Positions 25,890 to 34,789 are shown, numbered from the stretch's first letter. The stretch is DNA of 64,000 nt from Phytohalomonas tamaricis (GCF_003012345.1 NZ_PVRV01000021.1:235394-299393), one strand, 5' to 3'. Notes: a model not told the origin generated them from the letters alone. Translations and numbers: made by a program.

Positions 25890-26276
25890 GTGCCACATTT
25901 GCATATCGAGTATTCGCCGAACATCGAAAGGCACGTCGACATGCGCGACGTCTGCCAGGCCGCCTGGGAAGCAATGAAGGAGAATGACCTCTTTCCCCTC
26001 GCTGGCATACGCGTGCGCGCTTTCGCTGCCGACCACTGCATCGTCGCCGATGACCACCCCGATAACGACTTCGTCGCGATGACGCTTTCCGTCGGGGCAG
26101 GACGTGAGACATCTGCTCTCAAGGCAGCCGGGAATCGCATCTTTTCGGCGGTACAAGCAGCTCTCACAACACCGCTTTCCACATCTCACTTCGCGCTCTC
26201 GCTGGAGATTCGCGAGATCAACGCCGAGCTGAGCTGGAAAGACACTCCGATACATGCCCGCCTGTCGAAACGGTGA
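25890..26276 (+). CDS. hpaF: 5-carboxymethyl-2-hydroxymuconate isomerase
   Basis: A 128-residue tautomerase-fold enzyme that isomerises 5-carboxymethyl-2-hydroxymuconate to 5-oxopent-3-ene-1,2,5-tricarboxylate. The chosen GTG start (25890) gives PHLHIEYSPNIE after the initiator, leaving Pro1 as catalytic base as required in this family, with an AAGGAG site upstream. Longer frames would bury the proline. Later motifs HFALSLEIREINAELSWKD are typical of the family C-terminus. First gene of the hpaFEDGH operon. Confidence 0.9.
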   Translation: MPHLHIEYSPNIERHVDMRDVCQAAWEAMKENDLFPLAGIRVRAFAADHCIVADDHPDNDFVAMTLSVGAGRETSALKAAGNRIFSAVQAALTTPLSTSHFALSLEIREINAELSWKDTPIHARLSKR

Positions 26277-26319
26277 GCTTTCGAAACCCTGAGCCTGTCG
26301 ACATACCAGGAGATTTTTG

Positions 26320-27828
26320 ATGAGTACCTTGAACGAGAATATTGCCCGCGCGCAGGCACACATGCAGCGCTTCCGCGAGCAAGGGGTGATGAACCATATC
26401 AACGGTGAATCGGTCGCTGCCGTTTCGGGCGAAACCTTCGAGACCCTGTCGCCGGTCGACCTCCAGCCACTGGCAAAGGTCGCACGGGGCGGAGCCAGCG
26501 ATATCGATCACGCTGTCATGGTAGCCCAGAAGACCTTCAAGACCTGGAGCAAGACCTCTGGCAAGGAACGTCGCGCCATTCTGATCAAGGTCGCGGAAGC
26601 GATCGAAGCGCGCGCCGAGGAAATCGCCTTTACCGAGTGCATGGATACCGGTCAGGCACTGCGCTTCATGTCCAAGGCAGCGATCCGTGGCGCGGCCAAT
26701 TTCCGCTTCTTTGCTGACAAGGCGCCGGAAGCCGAGGACGGTCTGGCGCTGCGCAACGATACCCAGATGAACGTCACCTCCAAGCGCCCATTGGGCCCGG
26801 TTGGGGTCATAACGCCGTGGAACACGCCGTTCATGCTGTCGACTTGGAAGATCGCTCCGGCGCTGGCCTCCGGCTGCACCGTGGTACACAAGCCGGCTGA
26901 ATTCTCGCCCATGACAGCAAAACTACTGGTCGAGATCGCGGAGGAAGCCGGTCTACCCAAGGGCGTGCTGAACCTGGTCAACGGTTTTGGCGAGGACGCC
27001 GGCAAGGCTTTGACCCAACACCCGGGGATCAAGGCGATCGCCTTCGTCGGTGAGAGCCGCACGGGCCAGCTGATCATGGCTCAGGCAGCACCAACTCTGA
27101 AGCGTTTCCATTTTGAGCTGGGCGGTAAGAATCCGTTCATCGTCTTCGACGACGCCGATATTGATCGCGCCGTCAATGCGGCCAGCTTCATGATTTACTC
27201 GCTAAATGGCGAGCGCTGCACCTCCTCATCTCGCTTGCTGGTGCAGGAGAGCATCTATGATGAGTTCACCCGCCGTGTCGCCGAGATCGCCAGCAATGTC
27301 AAGATAGGGCATCCGCTTGACCCAGAGACCGTAGTCGGTCCGCTAATTCACCCGGAACACGAGAAAAAAGTGCTCTCCTACTTCGACAAGGCCCGTGAGC
27401 AGGGAGCGACCATCGCCGCCGGCGGTGAAAAAGTCGGTGAGGAAGGCTGCTTCGTTCGCCCGACCCTGTTTACTAACGCCACCAATGACATGGTGATCGC
27501 CCAAGAGGAAATCTTCGGTCCGGTGCTGACTGCCATTCCGTTCAAGGATGAAGAAGACGCCTTGCGCATCGCCAACGACACGGAATACGGGCTGGCCGCT
27601 TATCTGTGGACCAACGATCTTAACCGCGCCATGCGTCTGACCGACGAACTAGAGGCCGGCATGATGTGGATCAATTCCGAGAATATCCGCCACCTGCCAG
27701 CGCCCTTCGGCGGCGTCAAGGCTTCCGGTATTGGCCGCGATGGTGGCGACTGGTCATTTGACTTCTACATGGAGACGGTCAACGTCTCCTTCCCGCGTAA
27801 AGTCCATCAGGTACCGAAACTAGGTTAA
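26320..27828 (+). CDS. hpaE: 5-carboxymethyl-2-hydroxymuconate semialdehyde dehydrogenase
   Basis: An NAD-dependent aldehyde dehydrogenase of 502 residues that oxidises the ring-cleavage semialdehyde. Motifs: PWNTPFMLSTWKIAPALASGC, catalytic Glu in FELGGKNPF, catalytic Cys in NGERCTSSSRLLV, and the C-terminal INSENIRHLPAPFGGVKASG characteristic of HpaE. AGGAGA lies upstream of the ATG at 26320. Second gene of the operon, 43 bases after hpaF; in E. coli hpaE likewise belongs to the hpaGEDF(H)I cluster. Confidence 0.93.
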   Translation: MSTLNENIARAQAHMQRFREQGVMNHINGESVAAVSGETFETLSPVDLQPLAKVARGGASDIDHAVMVAQKTFKTWSKTSGKERRAILIKVAEAIEARAEEIAFTECMDTGQALRFMSKAAIRGAANFRFFADKAPEAEDGLALRNDTQMNVTSKRPLGPVGVITPWNTPFMLSTWKIAPALASGCTVVHKPAEFSPMTAKLLVEIAEEAGLPKGVLNLVNGFGEDAGKALTQHPGIKAIAFVGESRTGQLIMAQAAPTLKRFHFELGGKNPFIVFDDADIDRAVNAASFMIYSLNGERCTSSSRLLVQESIYDEFTRRVAEIASNVKIGHPLDPETVVGPLIHPEHEKKVLSYFDKAREQGATIAAGGEKVGEEGCFVRPTLFTNATNDMVIAQEEIFGPVLTAIPFKDEEDALRIANDTEYGLAAYLWTNDLNRAMRLTDELEAGMMWINSENIRHLPAPFGGVKASGIGRDGGDWSFDFYMETVNVSFPRKVHQVPKLG

Positions 27829-27888
27829 TAACATTACCTCGCGAGGTGGCCAGCCGCCGCCTCGCCCGGTGGCTCACGGAGACATTCC

Positions 27889-28869
27889 ATGCCCATTTCT
27901 GCTCCTAATCTCTATCCCGCTTTCAACGTCCTTCGGCTGAGTCACGTCGTTTTCGGCGTCACAGACCTAGCCAAGAGCCGCCATTTCTATGTCGACACTC
28001 TCGGCCTGCAGGTCACGGACGAGGATGATAAGCGCATCTACTTGCGCGCGATGGAAGAGCGCGGTCACCACTGCATCGTGCTCGAGAAAAGCGCTACCGC
28101 GGCGGCTCAGGCGCTATCGTTTAAGGTCTTCGATGAAGAAGAATTGGATAAGGCATATGCCTGGTTCGAAACGCAGGGACATCCGGTCGAGTGGGTCGAG
28201 CGCCCCTACCAAGGCCGCACGTTGCGCACGCTTGACTGCTTCGATACGCCCATTGAGTTCTATTTCAAGATGGACCGTCTGGCGCCCATCCATCAGCAGT
28301 ACGCGCTCTATCACGGCGTCAAGCCTCTGCGTATCGACCACTTCAACCTGTTCTCTCCCAGCGTCGACAAAGCGGTCGAGTTCTACAACAGCATCGGTTT
28401 CCGCGTCACCGAATACACCGAAGATGAAGAGAGCGGCAAACTGTGGGCGGCCTGGATGCATCGCAAAGGCGGCGTTCACGACATCGCCTTCACCAACGGC
28501 GAAGGGCCGCGCCTACACCATACTGCCTTTTGGGTGCCGACCCCGCTCAACATCATCGATCTATGCGATCTGATGGCCACCACCGGCTATGTCAGCAATA
28601 TCGAACGCGGTCCGGGGCGACACGGCATCTCTAACGCCTTCTTCCTCTACATCCTCGACCCGGACGGCCACCGCATCGAGATCTATTGTTCCGACTACCA
28701 GACCGTCGATCCAGATCTTGAACCGATCAAGTGGGATCTGAAGGATCCGCAGCGCCAGACCTTGTGGGGAGCACCAGCGCCGCGCTCCTGGTTCGAGCAC
28801 GGTTCGTTGTTCGAGGGTGTCGAACCCCAAGTGTCGCAGTTGAAGGCCACTCCCATCGTCGCCCCTTGA
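27889..28869 (+). CDS. hpaD: 3,4-dihydroxyphenylacetate 2,3-dioxygenase, class I extradiol (vicinal-oxygen-chelate) type
   Basis: A 326-residue ring-cleaving dioxygenase with two vicinal-oxygen-chelate domains (about 15-130 and 145-270). Metal ligands visible in the second domain are His151 (RIDHFNLFS), His210/211 (GPRLHHTAFWV) and Glu264 (DGHRIEIYC); a conserved His follows KGGVHD. This is the class I enzyme of Arthrobacter and Brevibacterium (MndD/HPCD), not the class III HpaD of E. coli. It opens homoprotocatechuate to 5-carboxymethyl-2-hydroxymuconate semialdehyde for HpaE. A remnant of a class III enzyme survives at 31730-31887. Confidence 0.93.
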   Translation: MPISAPNLYPAFNVLRLSHVVFGVTDLAKSRHFYVDTLGLQVTDEDDKRIYLRAMEERGHHCIVLEKSATAAAQALSFKVFDEEELDKAYAWFETQGHPVEWVERPYQGRTLRTLDCFDTPIEFYFKMDRLAPIHQQYALYHGVKPLRIDHFNLFSPSVDKAVEFYNSIGFRVTEYTEDEESGKLWAAWMHRKGGVHDIAFTNGEGPRLHHTAFWVPTPLNIIDLCDLMATTGYVSNIERGPGRHGISNAFFLYILDPDGHRIEIYCSDYQTVDPDLEPIKWDLKDPQRQTLWGAPAPRSWFEHGSLFEGVEPQVSQLKATPIVAP

Positions 28870-28905
28870 GAAAAGCAGGTTTTCTGGAATTATTTCGGTA
28901 ACGAC

Positions 28906-28925
28906 GGCCCGGCAGTAGCCGGGCC
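28906..28925 (+). terminator. Hairpin between hpaD and hpaG
   Basis: GGCCCGGC-AGTA-GCCGGGCC forms an 8-bp GC stem with a tetraloop followed by TTT only. It lies inside the operon, so it more likely attenuates transcription or protects the hpaFED mRNA than ends all transcription. Confidence 0.6.
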
Positions 28926-28941
28926 TTTCAGGAGAATATTC

Positions 28942-29826
28942 ATGAGCACTGCCCTTCCCGCCCGCCTGGCGTCCTTTCATGCCAACGGTGCCGACCGCTA
29001 CGGTGCCGTCACCGACGATGGCATCGTCGATCTGACGCCAGAATTCGGTGCTCGCTTCAAGGGGCTCAAGGAAGTGATCGAGGCTGGCGCCATCGACGAG
29101 GTGCTGCACGCCGCTGAGGGACGCCGCCCGAGCTACCGCGAAGAGGACGTCACTTTTCTGATTCCCATCGCCAATCCCGAGAAGCTGATCTGCGTCGGTG
29201 TCAACTTCCCGTCGCGCAATGAAGAATACAAAGACGGTCAGGCTGCACCGAGCAAGCCGTCATTGTTCATTCGCTTCCCTCGCAGCTTCGTGGGGCATCA
29301 GGAAAATTTAGTGCGTCCGCCGGAGAGCGAGCAGCTCGACTACGAAGGCGAAGTCACCATCGTGATCGGCAAGGGTGGACGTCGCATTCCCAAGGAAAAG
29401 GCCTATGAACACATCGCGGCGCTGACGCTGTGCAACGAAGGCACTATCCGCGACTGGGTCCGCCACGCCAAGTTCAACGTCACCCAGGGCAAGAACTTCG
29501 ATGCCACCGGCGCCATCGGCCCCTGGCTGGTGCCGTTTCGCACCGCCTCCCAGCTCGACGATATCGAGCTGACCACCCGCGTCAACGGCGAAGTACGTCA
29601 GAACGACCGCACGTCGCGCATGATGTTCGATTTCCGCTACATCGTGAACTATGTCTCGACCTTCACCACGCTCGTCCCGGGTGACATCATCGTCTGCGGT
29701 ACTCCGACCGGCGCAGGCGCCCGCTTCGATCCGCCGATCTGGCTCAAGCCCGGCGACGTAATTGAAGTCGAAGCCGAAGGCATCGGCAAACTGGTCAACG
29801 GCGTGGAGGACGAGAGATGCCGCTGA
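28942..29826 (+). CDS. hpaG: HpaG: 5-oxopent-3-ene-1,2,5-tricarboxylate decarboxylase / HHDD isomerase, single-domain
   Basis: A 294-residue fumarylacetoacetate-hydrolase-fold enzyme: a short N-terminal domain (about 1-70) and the catalytic domain with LICVGVNFPSRNEEYK, DYEGEVTIVIGKGGR (metal-binding Glu region), GKNFDATGAIGPWLV and GDIIVCGTPTGAGARFDPP. In E. coli HpaG is a fusion of two such domains (about 430 residues); in pseudomonads they are two genes. Only one is present here, so it may perform both decarboxylation and isomerisation. The stop overlaps hpaH by 10 bases. Confidence 0.85.
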   Translation: MSTALPARLASFHANGADRYGAVTDDGIVDLTPEFGARFKGLKEVIEAGAIDEVLHAAEGRRPSYREEDVTFLIPIANPEKLICVGVNFPSRNEEYKDGQAAPSKPSLFIRFPRSFVGHQENLVRPPESEQLDYEGEVTIVIGKGGRRIPKEKAYEHIAALTLCNEGTIRDWVRHAKFNVTQGKNFDATGAIGPWLVPFRTASQLDDIELTTRVNGEVRQNDRTSRMMFDFRYIVNYVSTFTTLVPGDIIVCGTPTGAGARFDPPIWLKPGDVIEVEAEGIGKLVNGVEDERCR

Positions 29827-30617
29827 CGGCCACGCAAATCTCCGAAGCTGCGGACGCCCTGCTCGCCGCAGAGGAAAACCGCGAGCAGATTGGCCTGCTG
29901 TCGCTCAAGCATCCGGATATGACGCTTGATGACGCCTATGCAATCCAGGCTGCACAGCTCGAAAAGAAAAAGCGCCAGCATACTATCATCGGCTGGAAGA
30001 TTGGTCTGACCTCTAAGGTCATGCAGGAGGCGCTCGGCATCGACACCCCTGACAGCGGTGTGCTCTATGACTACATGCGATTTGACACCGACGCTGTCAT
30101 ACCCAAGGGCCATTTCATTCAGCCGCGTATTGAAGCCGAGATCGCTTTCGTTTTGAAGGCGCCGCTGGGGGGAGAAGTCACGCGTGACGACGTTCTCGCC
30201 GCCACCGACTACGTGGTGCCCGCACTCGAGATACTTGACACCCGCATTGTGCGCAAGGACGCCCGTACCGGCCAGCCGCGGATCATCGTCGATACCGTTT
30301 CCGACAATGCGGCCAATGCCGGCATCGTACTGGGGAAGGAGAAACACGCACCGGACGCGTTCGATCTGCGCTGGGTTGGCTCGATCGTCAAGAAAAATGG
30401 TGTTGTCACCGCCACCGGCCTGGGCGCTGGGGTACTCGATGATCCGGTCACAGGCCTGGTGTGGTTAGCGCGGCGCATGGCGACCTATGGCCAACGGATC
30501 GAGGCCGGCCAAGTAGTGCTGTCCGGCTCGTTTATTGGCCCGATTGAATGCCCTTCCGGCAGCGAGATCGAGGCCGACTACGGTCCCTTTGGCAAAGTAA
30601 CCCTGCGATTCGATTAA
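29817..30617 (+). CDS. hpaH: 2-oxo-hept-4-ene-1,7-dioate hydratase
   Basis: A 266-residue hydratase of the FAH superfamily that adds water to 2-oxohept-4-ene-1,7-dioate. Motifs GWKIGLTSKVMQEALGIDTP, RIEAEIAFVLKAPL, VPALEILDTRI and VLSGSFIGPIECPSG are those of HpaH/HpcG. It starts within hpaG (10-base overlap), so the pair is translationally coupled, and it ends the hpaFEDGH operon. Confidence 0.92.
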   Translation: MPLTATQISEAADALLAAEENREQIGLLSLKHPDMTLDDAYAIQAAQLEKKKRQHTIIGWKIGLTSKVMQEALGIDTPDSGVLYDYMRFDTDAVIPKGHFIQPRIEAEIAFVLKAPLGGEVTRDDVLAATDYVVPALEILDTRIVRKDARTGQPRIIVDTVSDNAANAGIVLGKEKHAPDAFDLRWVGSIVKKNGVVTATGLGAGVLDDPVTGLVWLARRMATYGQRIEAGQVVLSGSFIGPIECPSGSEIEADYGPFGKVTLRFD

Positions 30618-30683
30618 GCATCGTCCAGAAACCGGCAGCGTTCGCCAATTTTTCGGACAAAACCCGAACTGGGCAAAAACGGC

Positions 30684-31583
30684 CTATGCCTGGCCGGTCT
30701 GGTGATGACGATAACGCGATGGCGTGGTGTTCGCATGACGAGCAAAGAAGCGATAAAAATATCCCGGGTCCTGAAAGCCGAGTTGATAGCCGATCTCGTT
30801 GATCGACATGCGAGTAAAGGTCAGCATACGGCGCGCTTCCTGAATCAGCCGGTCATGCACTACTCGTTTGCTGGGCACCCCGGCAATACGGCGGCAGACG
30901 CTGTTGAGGCGCGCCTCGGTGACGTTGAGCGCTGCAGCGTATTCCGCCAGCGTCCAGTGGCTCCGATAGTGCGCTTCGATCTCCTGGTTGAAACGATGAA
31001 ACAGCGTCAGCTCCTCATGACGAACATGCTGGGCCTTGAGCGAATTGGTAGACAGGCGAAACAGTCCGATAAAAACCAGCCGGGTCAGCGTTGTAAGCGC
31101 CGCCTCGCGTCCTGGCCGTTCGCTGTCAAACTCCAGCCTCAGCTCATCGAACAGCCGTTCGAGGCGCGCAACCTCGGTACGCGCATCTTCACTGACGTGA
31201 CCGGTCGCCACGCAGACCGGCGCGATGCGCTGAATACCGCCCAGATCGGGACTCTCCTCAAGCAAGGACCACACCAGTTGCTGGCGTACGGTCAGCACGT
31301 GTCCCTCGCTGCCCTCCTCCGTCGTGAAAGAGTGAGGTACGGTCGGCGGGGTCAGGAAAAACATCGGTCCCTGTTGATGAAACTGCCGGTCATCCAAATA
31401 GACTCGCACCATGCCACTCTTGACGTAGTGCACCTGAAAGAACCGGTCATGATAATGCACCGGCATATTGCGCCCGTAGAAATCAGCCATACGTCCCAGC
31501 GCGTCGTAGTGCACCGTCGCGTCAGCGTAACGCTGATCGTACTCCTGGCCGATCGTAATGTTGGGAATGGCCTCCAACGCCAT
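30684..31583 (-). CDS. hpaA: HpaA-type AraC-family activator of 4-hydroxyphenylacetate catabolism
   Basis: A 299-residue AraC activator: an N-terminal cupin sensor (about 25-115, GRNMPVHYHDRFFQVHYVKS and a proline-rich PTVPHSFTTEEGSEGHVLTV) and a C-terminal double helix-turn-helix (about 200-295, ending QLGFQDPGYFYRFFARHANTTPSRYR). In E. coli HpaA senses hydroxyphenylacetate and activates hpaBC; here hpaBC is absent. It lies convergent with hpaH and divergent from the hpaI unit, so its target may be the hpaI promoter or the MobA-like hydroxylase gene. Confidence 0.85.
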   Translation of the reverse strand: MALEAIPNITIGQEYDQRYADATVHYDALGRMADFYGRNMPVHYHDRFFQVHYVKSGMVRVYLDDRQFHQQGPMFFLTPPTVPHSFTTEEGSEGHVLTVRQQLVWSLLEESPDLGGIQRIAPVCVATGHVSEDARTEVARLERLFDELRLEFDSERPGREAALTTLTRLVFIGLFRLSTNSLKAQHVRHEELTLFHRFNQEIEAHYRSHWTLAEYAAALNVTEARLNSVCRRIAGVPSKRVVHDRLIQEARRMLTFTRMSINEIGYQLGFQDPGYFYRFFARHANTTPSRYRHHQTGQA

Positions 31584-31624
31584 ACTGCGTCTCCTGTGTG
31601 CCTACCCTTTTCTGTCGCTGCTCG

Positions 31625-31641
31625 TTTACATATTAACAATA
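31625..31641. promoter_or_regulatory. Candidate HpaR/HpaA operator between hpaA and hpaI unit
   Basis: TTTACATATTAACAATA is the reverse complement of TATTGTTAATATGTAAA and matches the site at the hpaF promoter over 16 of 17 positions. It lies 42 bases upstream of hpaA and about 100 bases upstream of the plus-strand hpaD scar and hpaI. Confidence 0.55.
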
Positions 31642-31729
31642 CCGTGCCCCAGCACTCCACCGTCGGCTCGCGACTATCGTTCGGTCTCATCCGGCCTTCC
31701 ACAACCCTACTTCAATAAAGGAGACATTA

Positions 31730-31887
31730 ATGGGTGAGATTGTTCTGGCAAACAAGGTCAAGTATGTATGGCAACAGTCATGCTGAGGGGACTGTTGGGC
31801 ACAGGCTACAACAAGCCCGCCGAGATCCTGGCCGAACCCTTCGGTAGCTCCGGCACGGGACAGATCAATGCGGTATTCCCACTGTAA
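31730..31887 (+). pseudogene. Vestigial class III homoprotocatechuate 2,3-dioxygenase
   Basis: The ATG at 31730, with a GGAG ribosome site, starts MGEIVLANKVKYV, the N-terminus of E. coli-type HpaD (class III), then hits a stop at 31784. In another frame, from about 31790 to the TAA at 31885, the sequence reads LLGTGYNKPAEILAEPFG then SSGTGQINAVFPL, the C-terminus of the same family. About 230 internal codons are deleted. Position immediately before hpaI fits a former hpaD gene. The pathway now uses the unrelated class I enzyme at 27889-28869. Confidence 0.8.
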
Positions 31888-31972
31888 GCCACCGAGAGAA
31901 ACGCCGCCTCGGGCGAACGCGCTCCGCGCCTCAGGCGTACAGGCACCATAAAGATATTTCAGGAGAACATTC

Positions 31973-32776
31973 ATGGACATGCCACGCAATGCCTTCAAGC
32001 AGGCTCTCGCCAACAACGAGGTTCAGATTGGCTTGTGGCTGGGCCTCGCCAACGGCTACTGCGCTGAACTGGCCGCCAATGCCGACTTCGACTGGCTGTT
32101 GATCGACGGCGAGCACGCTCCCAACGACTTGCGCACCATTCTCGAACAAGTACAGGCGATCGCACCCTATCAGGCGCAGCCCGTGGTACGCCCGCCCATT
32201 GGAGAGACAGAGCTGATCAAACAATACCTCGACATCGGCGTGCAGACCTTGCTGGTACCGATGGTAGACAACGCCGAGCAGGCGCGTGCCACAGTGCGTG
32301 CGACGCGCTATCCGCCGGAGGGCGTGCGCGGCGTCGGCAGCGCACTGGCGCGAGCGTCGCGCTGGAACAGTATCCCCGGCTACCTGGACAAGGCTGACGG
32401 AGAGATCTGTCTGTTGGTACAGATCGAAACCCGGGAAGGACTCAAGAACCTCGACGAGATTGCCGCCGTTGAAGGCGTCGATGGCGTCTTCATCGGCCCC
32501 GCCGATCTGAGTGCGTCGCTGGGCCATCGCGGCAATCCGGGGCATAAAGAGGTCCAGAACGCCATCGAGGATGGCATCCGACGCATTCGTCAAGCTGGCA
32601 AGGCGGCCGGCATCCTCTCGGCCGATCGCACGCTTGCCAAACGTTATCTTGAGCTGGGCTGCACCTTCGTCGCCGTCGGCGTCGATACCAGCCTGCTCAT
32701 GGGCGCGCTGAAAGAACTGGCAACCACCTTCAAGGGGGGAGAAACACCGGCGAATTCCGCCCCTTCAGTGTATTGA
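31973..32776 (+). CDS. hpaI: 4-hydroxy-2-oxoheptanedioate aldolase
   Basis: A 267-residue class II pyruvate aldolase with a TIM-barrel fold that splits 4-hydroxy-2-oxoheptanedioate into pyruvate and succinate semialdehyde. Signatures: [34 protein letters not shown] (base His region), [26 protein letters not shown] (metal Glu) and [13 protein letters not shown] (metal Asp). AGGAG lies nine bases before the start; an inner ATG two codons later is possible. gabD follows after 63 bases and uses the succinate semialdehyde. Confidence 0.93.
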   Translation: MDMPRNAFKQALANNEVQIGLWLGLANGYCAELAANADFDWLLIDGEHAPNDLRTILEQVQAIAPYQAQPVVRPPIGETELIKQYLDIGVQTLLVPMVDNAEQARATVRATRYPPEGVRGVGSALARASRWNSIPGYLDKADGEICLLVQIETREGLKNLDEIAAVEGVDGVFIGPADLSASLGHRGNPGHKEVQNAIEDGIRRIRQAGKAAGILSADRTLAKRYLELGCTFVAVGVDTSLLMGALKELATTFKGGETPANSAPSVY

Positions 32777-32839
32777 ACACCCCTCACGGCTGCCTATCCG
32801 GGGCCTGAAATTCCAGCTTATCATTTCAGGAAAAAACGC

Positions 32840-34291
32840 ATGAAACTGACTGATTCACGCCTGCTGCGTCAGCACGTCTACATCAACGGCCAGTGGGTCA
32901 ACGCCGACAGTGGCGAGACTTTCCCTGTGACTAACCCAGCCGACACCACGCCGATCACCGAAGTCGCGCGCGTTGGCGCCGCCGAGACCCGCCGCGCCAT
33001 CGACGCAGCAGTCACAGCCTTGCCCGCCTGGCGCGACAAGACTGCAAAGGAACGCGCCACAATTCTTCGCCGCTGGTTCACCCTGATGCAGGATAACAAG
33101 GAGGACCTGGCGCGTATCTTGAGCTGGGAACAAGGCAAGCCGCTGGCTGAAAGCCGAGGTGAGATCGATTACGGTGCCAGCTTCATCGAATGGTTCGCCG
33201 AGGAGGGTAAGCGCATCTACGGTGACGTCATTCCCAACGATAAGCCCAATCGTCGATTGATAGTGATCAAGCAGCCGGTGGGCGTCGTCGCCGCTATAAC
33301 GCCGTGGAACTTCCCGGTCGCGATGATCACACGCAAGGCGGGACCCGCCTTGGCCGCTGGCTGTACCATGGTGCTCAAGCCCGCGTCGGAAACGCCACTC
33401 TCGGCGCTGGCCCTGGCCGAGCTAGCCGAGCGCGCAGGCATACCGGCCGGAGTGTTCAATGTCGTCACCGGCCGCGCCGGAGAAATCGGTAGTGAGCTCA
33501 CGCGTAACGAAAACGTGCGCAAGCTGTCGTTCACCGGATCGACCGAGATCGGCCGCCAACTGATGGAAGAGTGCGCAAGTACCATCAAGAAGGTGAGTAT
33601 GGAGCTCGGCGGCAATGCACCTTTCATCGTCTTCGATGACGCTGATCTGGACGCGGCCGTCGAAGGTGCGCTGGCGTCGAAATTCCGTAACAGCGGCCAA
33701 ACCTGCGTATGCACCAATCGCATTCTGGTACAGGATACCGTGTACGACGCCTTCAGCGAGAAGCTCGTGGCAGCCGTGAAACAGCTCAAGGTCGCTCCGG
33801 CCGAGGAGGAAGGATCACAGCAAGGACCGCTGATCAACCCAAAAGCGGTCGATAAGATCAAAGCCCATATCGACGATGCCGTCAGTCAAGGAGCGAAAGT
33901 GCTGTGCGGTGGCCAAACGCACGCGCTGGGAGGCAACTTCTTCGAACCGACCGTCATCGGCGATGTCACTGCGGCTATGGATGTCGCCAGTGAAGAGACC
34001 TTTGGCCCCTTGGCGCCGCTGTTTCGCTTTCACAGTGAGGAGGAGGCGATCCGGATGGCGAATGACACGCCATTCGGTCTGGCCGCATACGTTTATACCC
34101 AAAGCGTAGGCCGCTGCTGGCGTGTGGGGGAAGCGCTCGAATATGGTATGGTAGGCATCAACGAAGGTCTCATCTCTACGGAAGTCGCCCCTTTTGGTGG
34201 CATCAAGGCCTCAGGCGTCGGCCGAGAAGGCTCCCGCTACGGCATCGAAGATTATCTCGAAATCAAATACCTGTGCATGGGCATTCGCTAA
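32840..34291 (+). CDS. gabD: NAD(P)-dependent succinate-semialdehyde dehydrogenase
   Basis: A 483-residue aldehyde dehydrogenase matching GabD. Motifs: TPWNFPVAMITRKAGPALAA, FTGSTEIGRQLM, catalytic Glu in MELGGNAPFIVF, catalytic Cys in NSGQTCVCTNRIL (a CxC pair as in E. coli GabD, where a redox disulfide is possible), and the ending EDYLEIKYLCMG. It completes the pathway by making succinate for the TCA cycle. It follows hpaI in one operon and is followed by an intrinsic terminator. Confidence 0.93.
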   Translation: MKLTDSRLLRQHVYINGQWVNADSGETFPVTNPADTTPITEVARVGAAETRRAIDAAVTALPAWRDKTAKERATILRRWFTLMQDNKEDLARILSWEQGKPLAESRGEIDYGASFIEWFAEEGKRIYGDVIPNDKPNRRLIVIKQPVGVVAAITPWNFPVAMITRKAGPALAAGCTMVLKPASETPLSALALAELAERAGIPAGVFNVVTGRAGEIGSELTRNENVRKLSFTGSTEIGRQLMEECASTIKKVSMELGGNAPFIVFDDADLDAAVEGALASKFRNSGQTCVCTNRILVQDTVYDAFSEKLVAAVKQLKVAPAEEEGSQQGPLINPKAVDKIKAHIDDAVSQGAKVLCGGQTHALGGNFFEPTVIGDVTAAMDVASEETFGPLAPLFRFHSEEEAIRMANDTPFGLAAYVYTQSVGRCWRVGEALEYGMVGINEGLISTEVAPFGGIKASGVGREGSRYGIEDYLEIKYLCMGIR

Positions 34292-34306
34292 CCTCTTGGC
34301 TAAGAT

Positions 34307-34341
34307 CAAGGGGACGATCGATCCCCTTGGTTGCTTTTTTT
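34307..34341 (+). terminator. Intrinsic terminator between gabD and hpaR
   Basis: Arms CAAGGGGA (34307-34314) and TCCCCTTG (34322-34329) enclose CGATCGA; a run of seven T follows at 34335-34341. It ends the hpaI-gabD transcript, with hpaR starting 14 bases later, so some readthrough or a promoter within the stem region is needed for hpaR. Confidence 0.8.
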
Positions 34342-34354
34342 AACAAGGTAGAAC

Positions 34355-34789
34355 ATGGCGCGCCCGACCCCCTCTCTGACCCTGGCACTGCTTCAGGCAC
34401 GTGAATCTGCAATGGATTTTTTCAGGCCACATCTTAATCGCAATCACATCACCGAACAGCAGTGGCGGGTCATCCGCATTCTTTGGCAGTCTGATGATCA
34501 GACACTCGAGAGTCATCAACTGGCCGAGCTAGCATGCATACTGCGTCCCAGTCTGACCGGTGTGCTACTGCGTCTTGAACAGAGCGGTCTAGTCCGTCGC
34601 TGGAAACCTGAAAACGATCAGCGTCGTCTTTGCGTGACCCTGACATCGGAGGGGAATGCCCTCTTCGATGACATGAAGGACGAGATGATACGCCAGTATC
34701 AGAAGATCCAGCAGGCCTTAGGCGCGGAGAAATATCGCACTCTGATGAGTCTTCTGAACGAAGTGCAGCGGCTACACCCAGACGATTGA
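34355..34789 (+). CDS. hpaR: HpaR, MarR-family repressor of the homoprotocatechuate operon
   Basis: A 144-residue winged-helix repressor. TEQQWRVIRILWQSDDQTLE and CILRPSLTGVLLRLEQSGLVRRWKPENDQRR (recognition helix and wing) match HpaR/HpcR, which represses the meta-cleavage genes until homoprotocatechuate or hydroxyphenylacetate is present. AAGGTAGAAC lies before the ATG. It follows gabD across a terminator. Its likely operators are the shared AT-rich motifs at 25772 and 31625. Confidence 0.9.
   Translation: MARPTPSLTLALLQARESAMDFFRPHLNRNHITEQQWRVIRILWQSDDQTLESHQLAELACILRPSLTGVLLRLEQSGLVRRWKPENDQRRLCVTLTSEGNALFDDMKDEMIRQYQKIQQALGAEKYRTLMSLLNEVQRLHPDD

Noticed and set aside
30702-31718. A 338-codon open frame on the plus strand
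   Set aside because: It mirrors the minus-strand hpaA gene, whose AraC motifs are clear. The frame shows no family resemblance.
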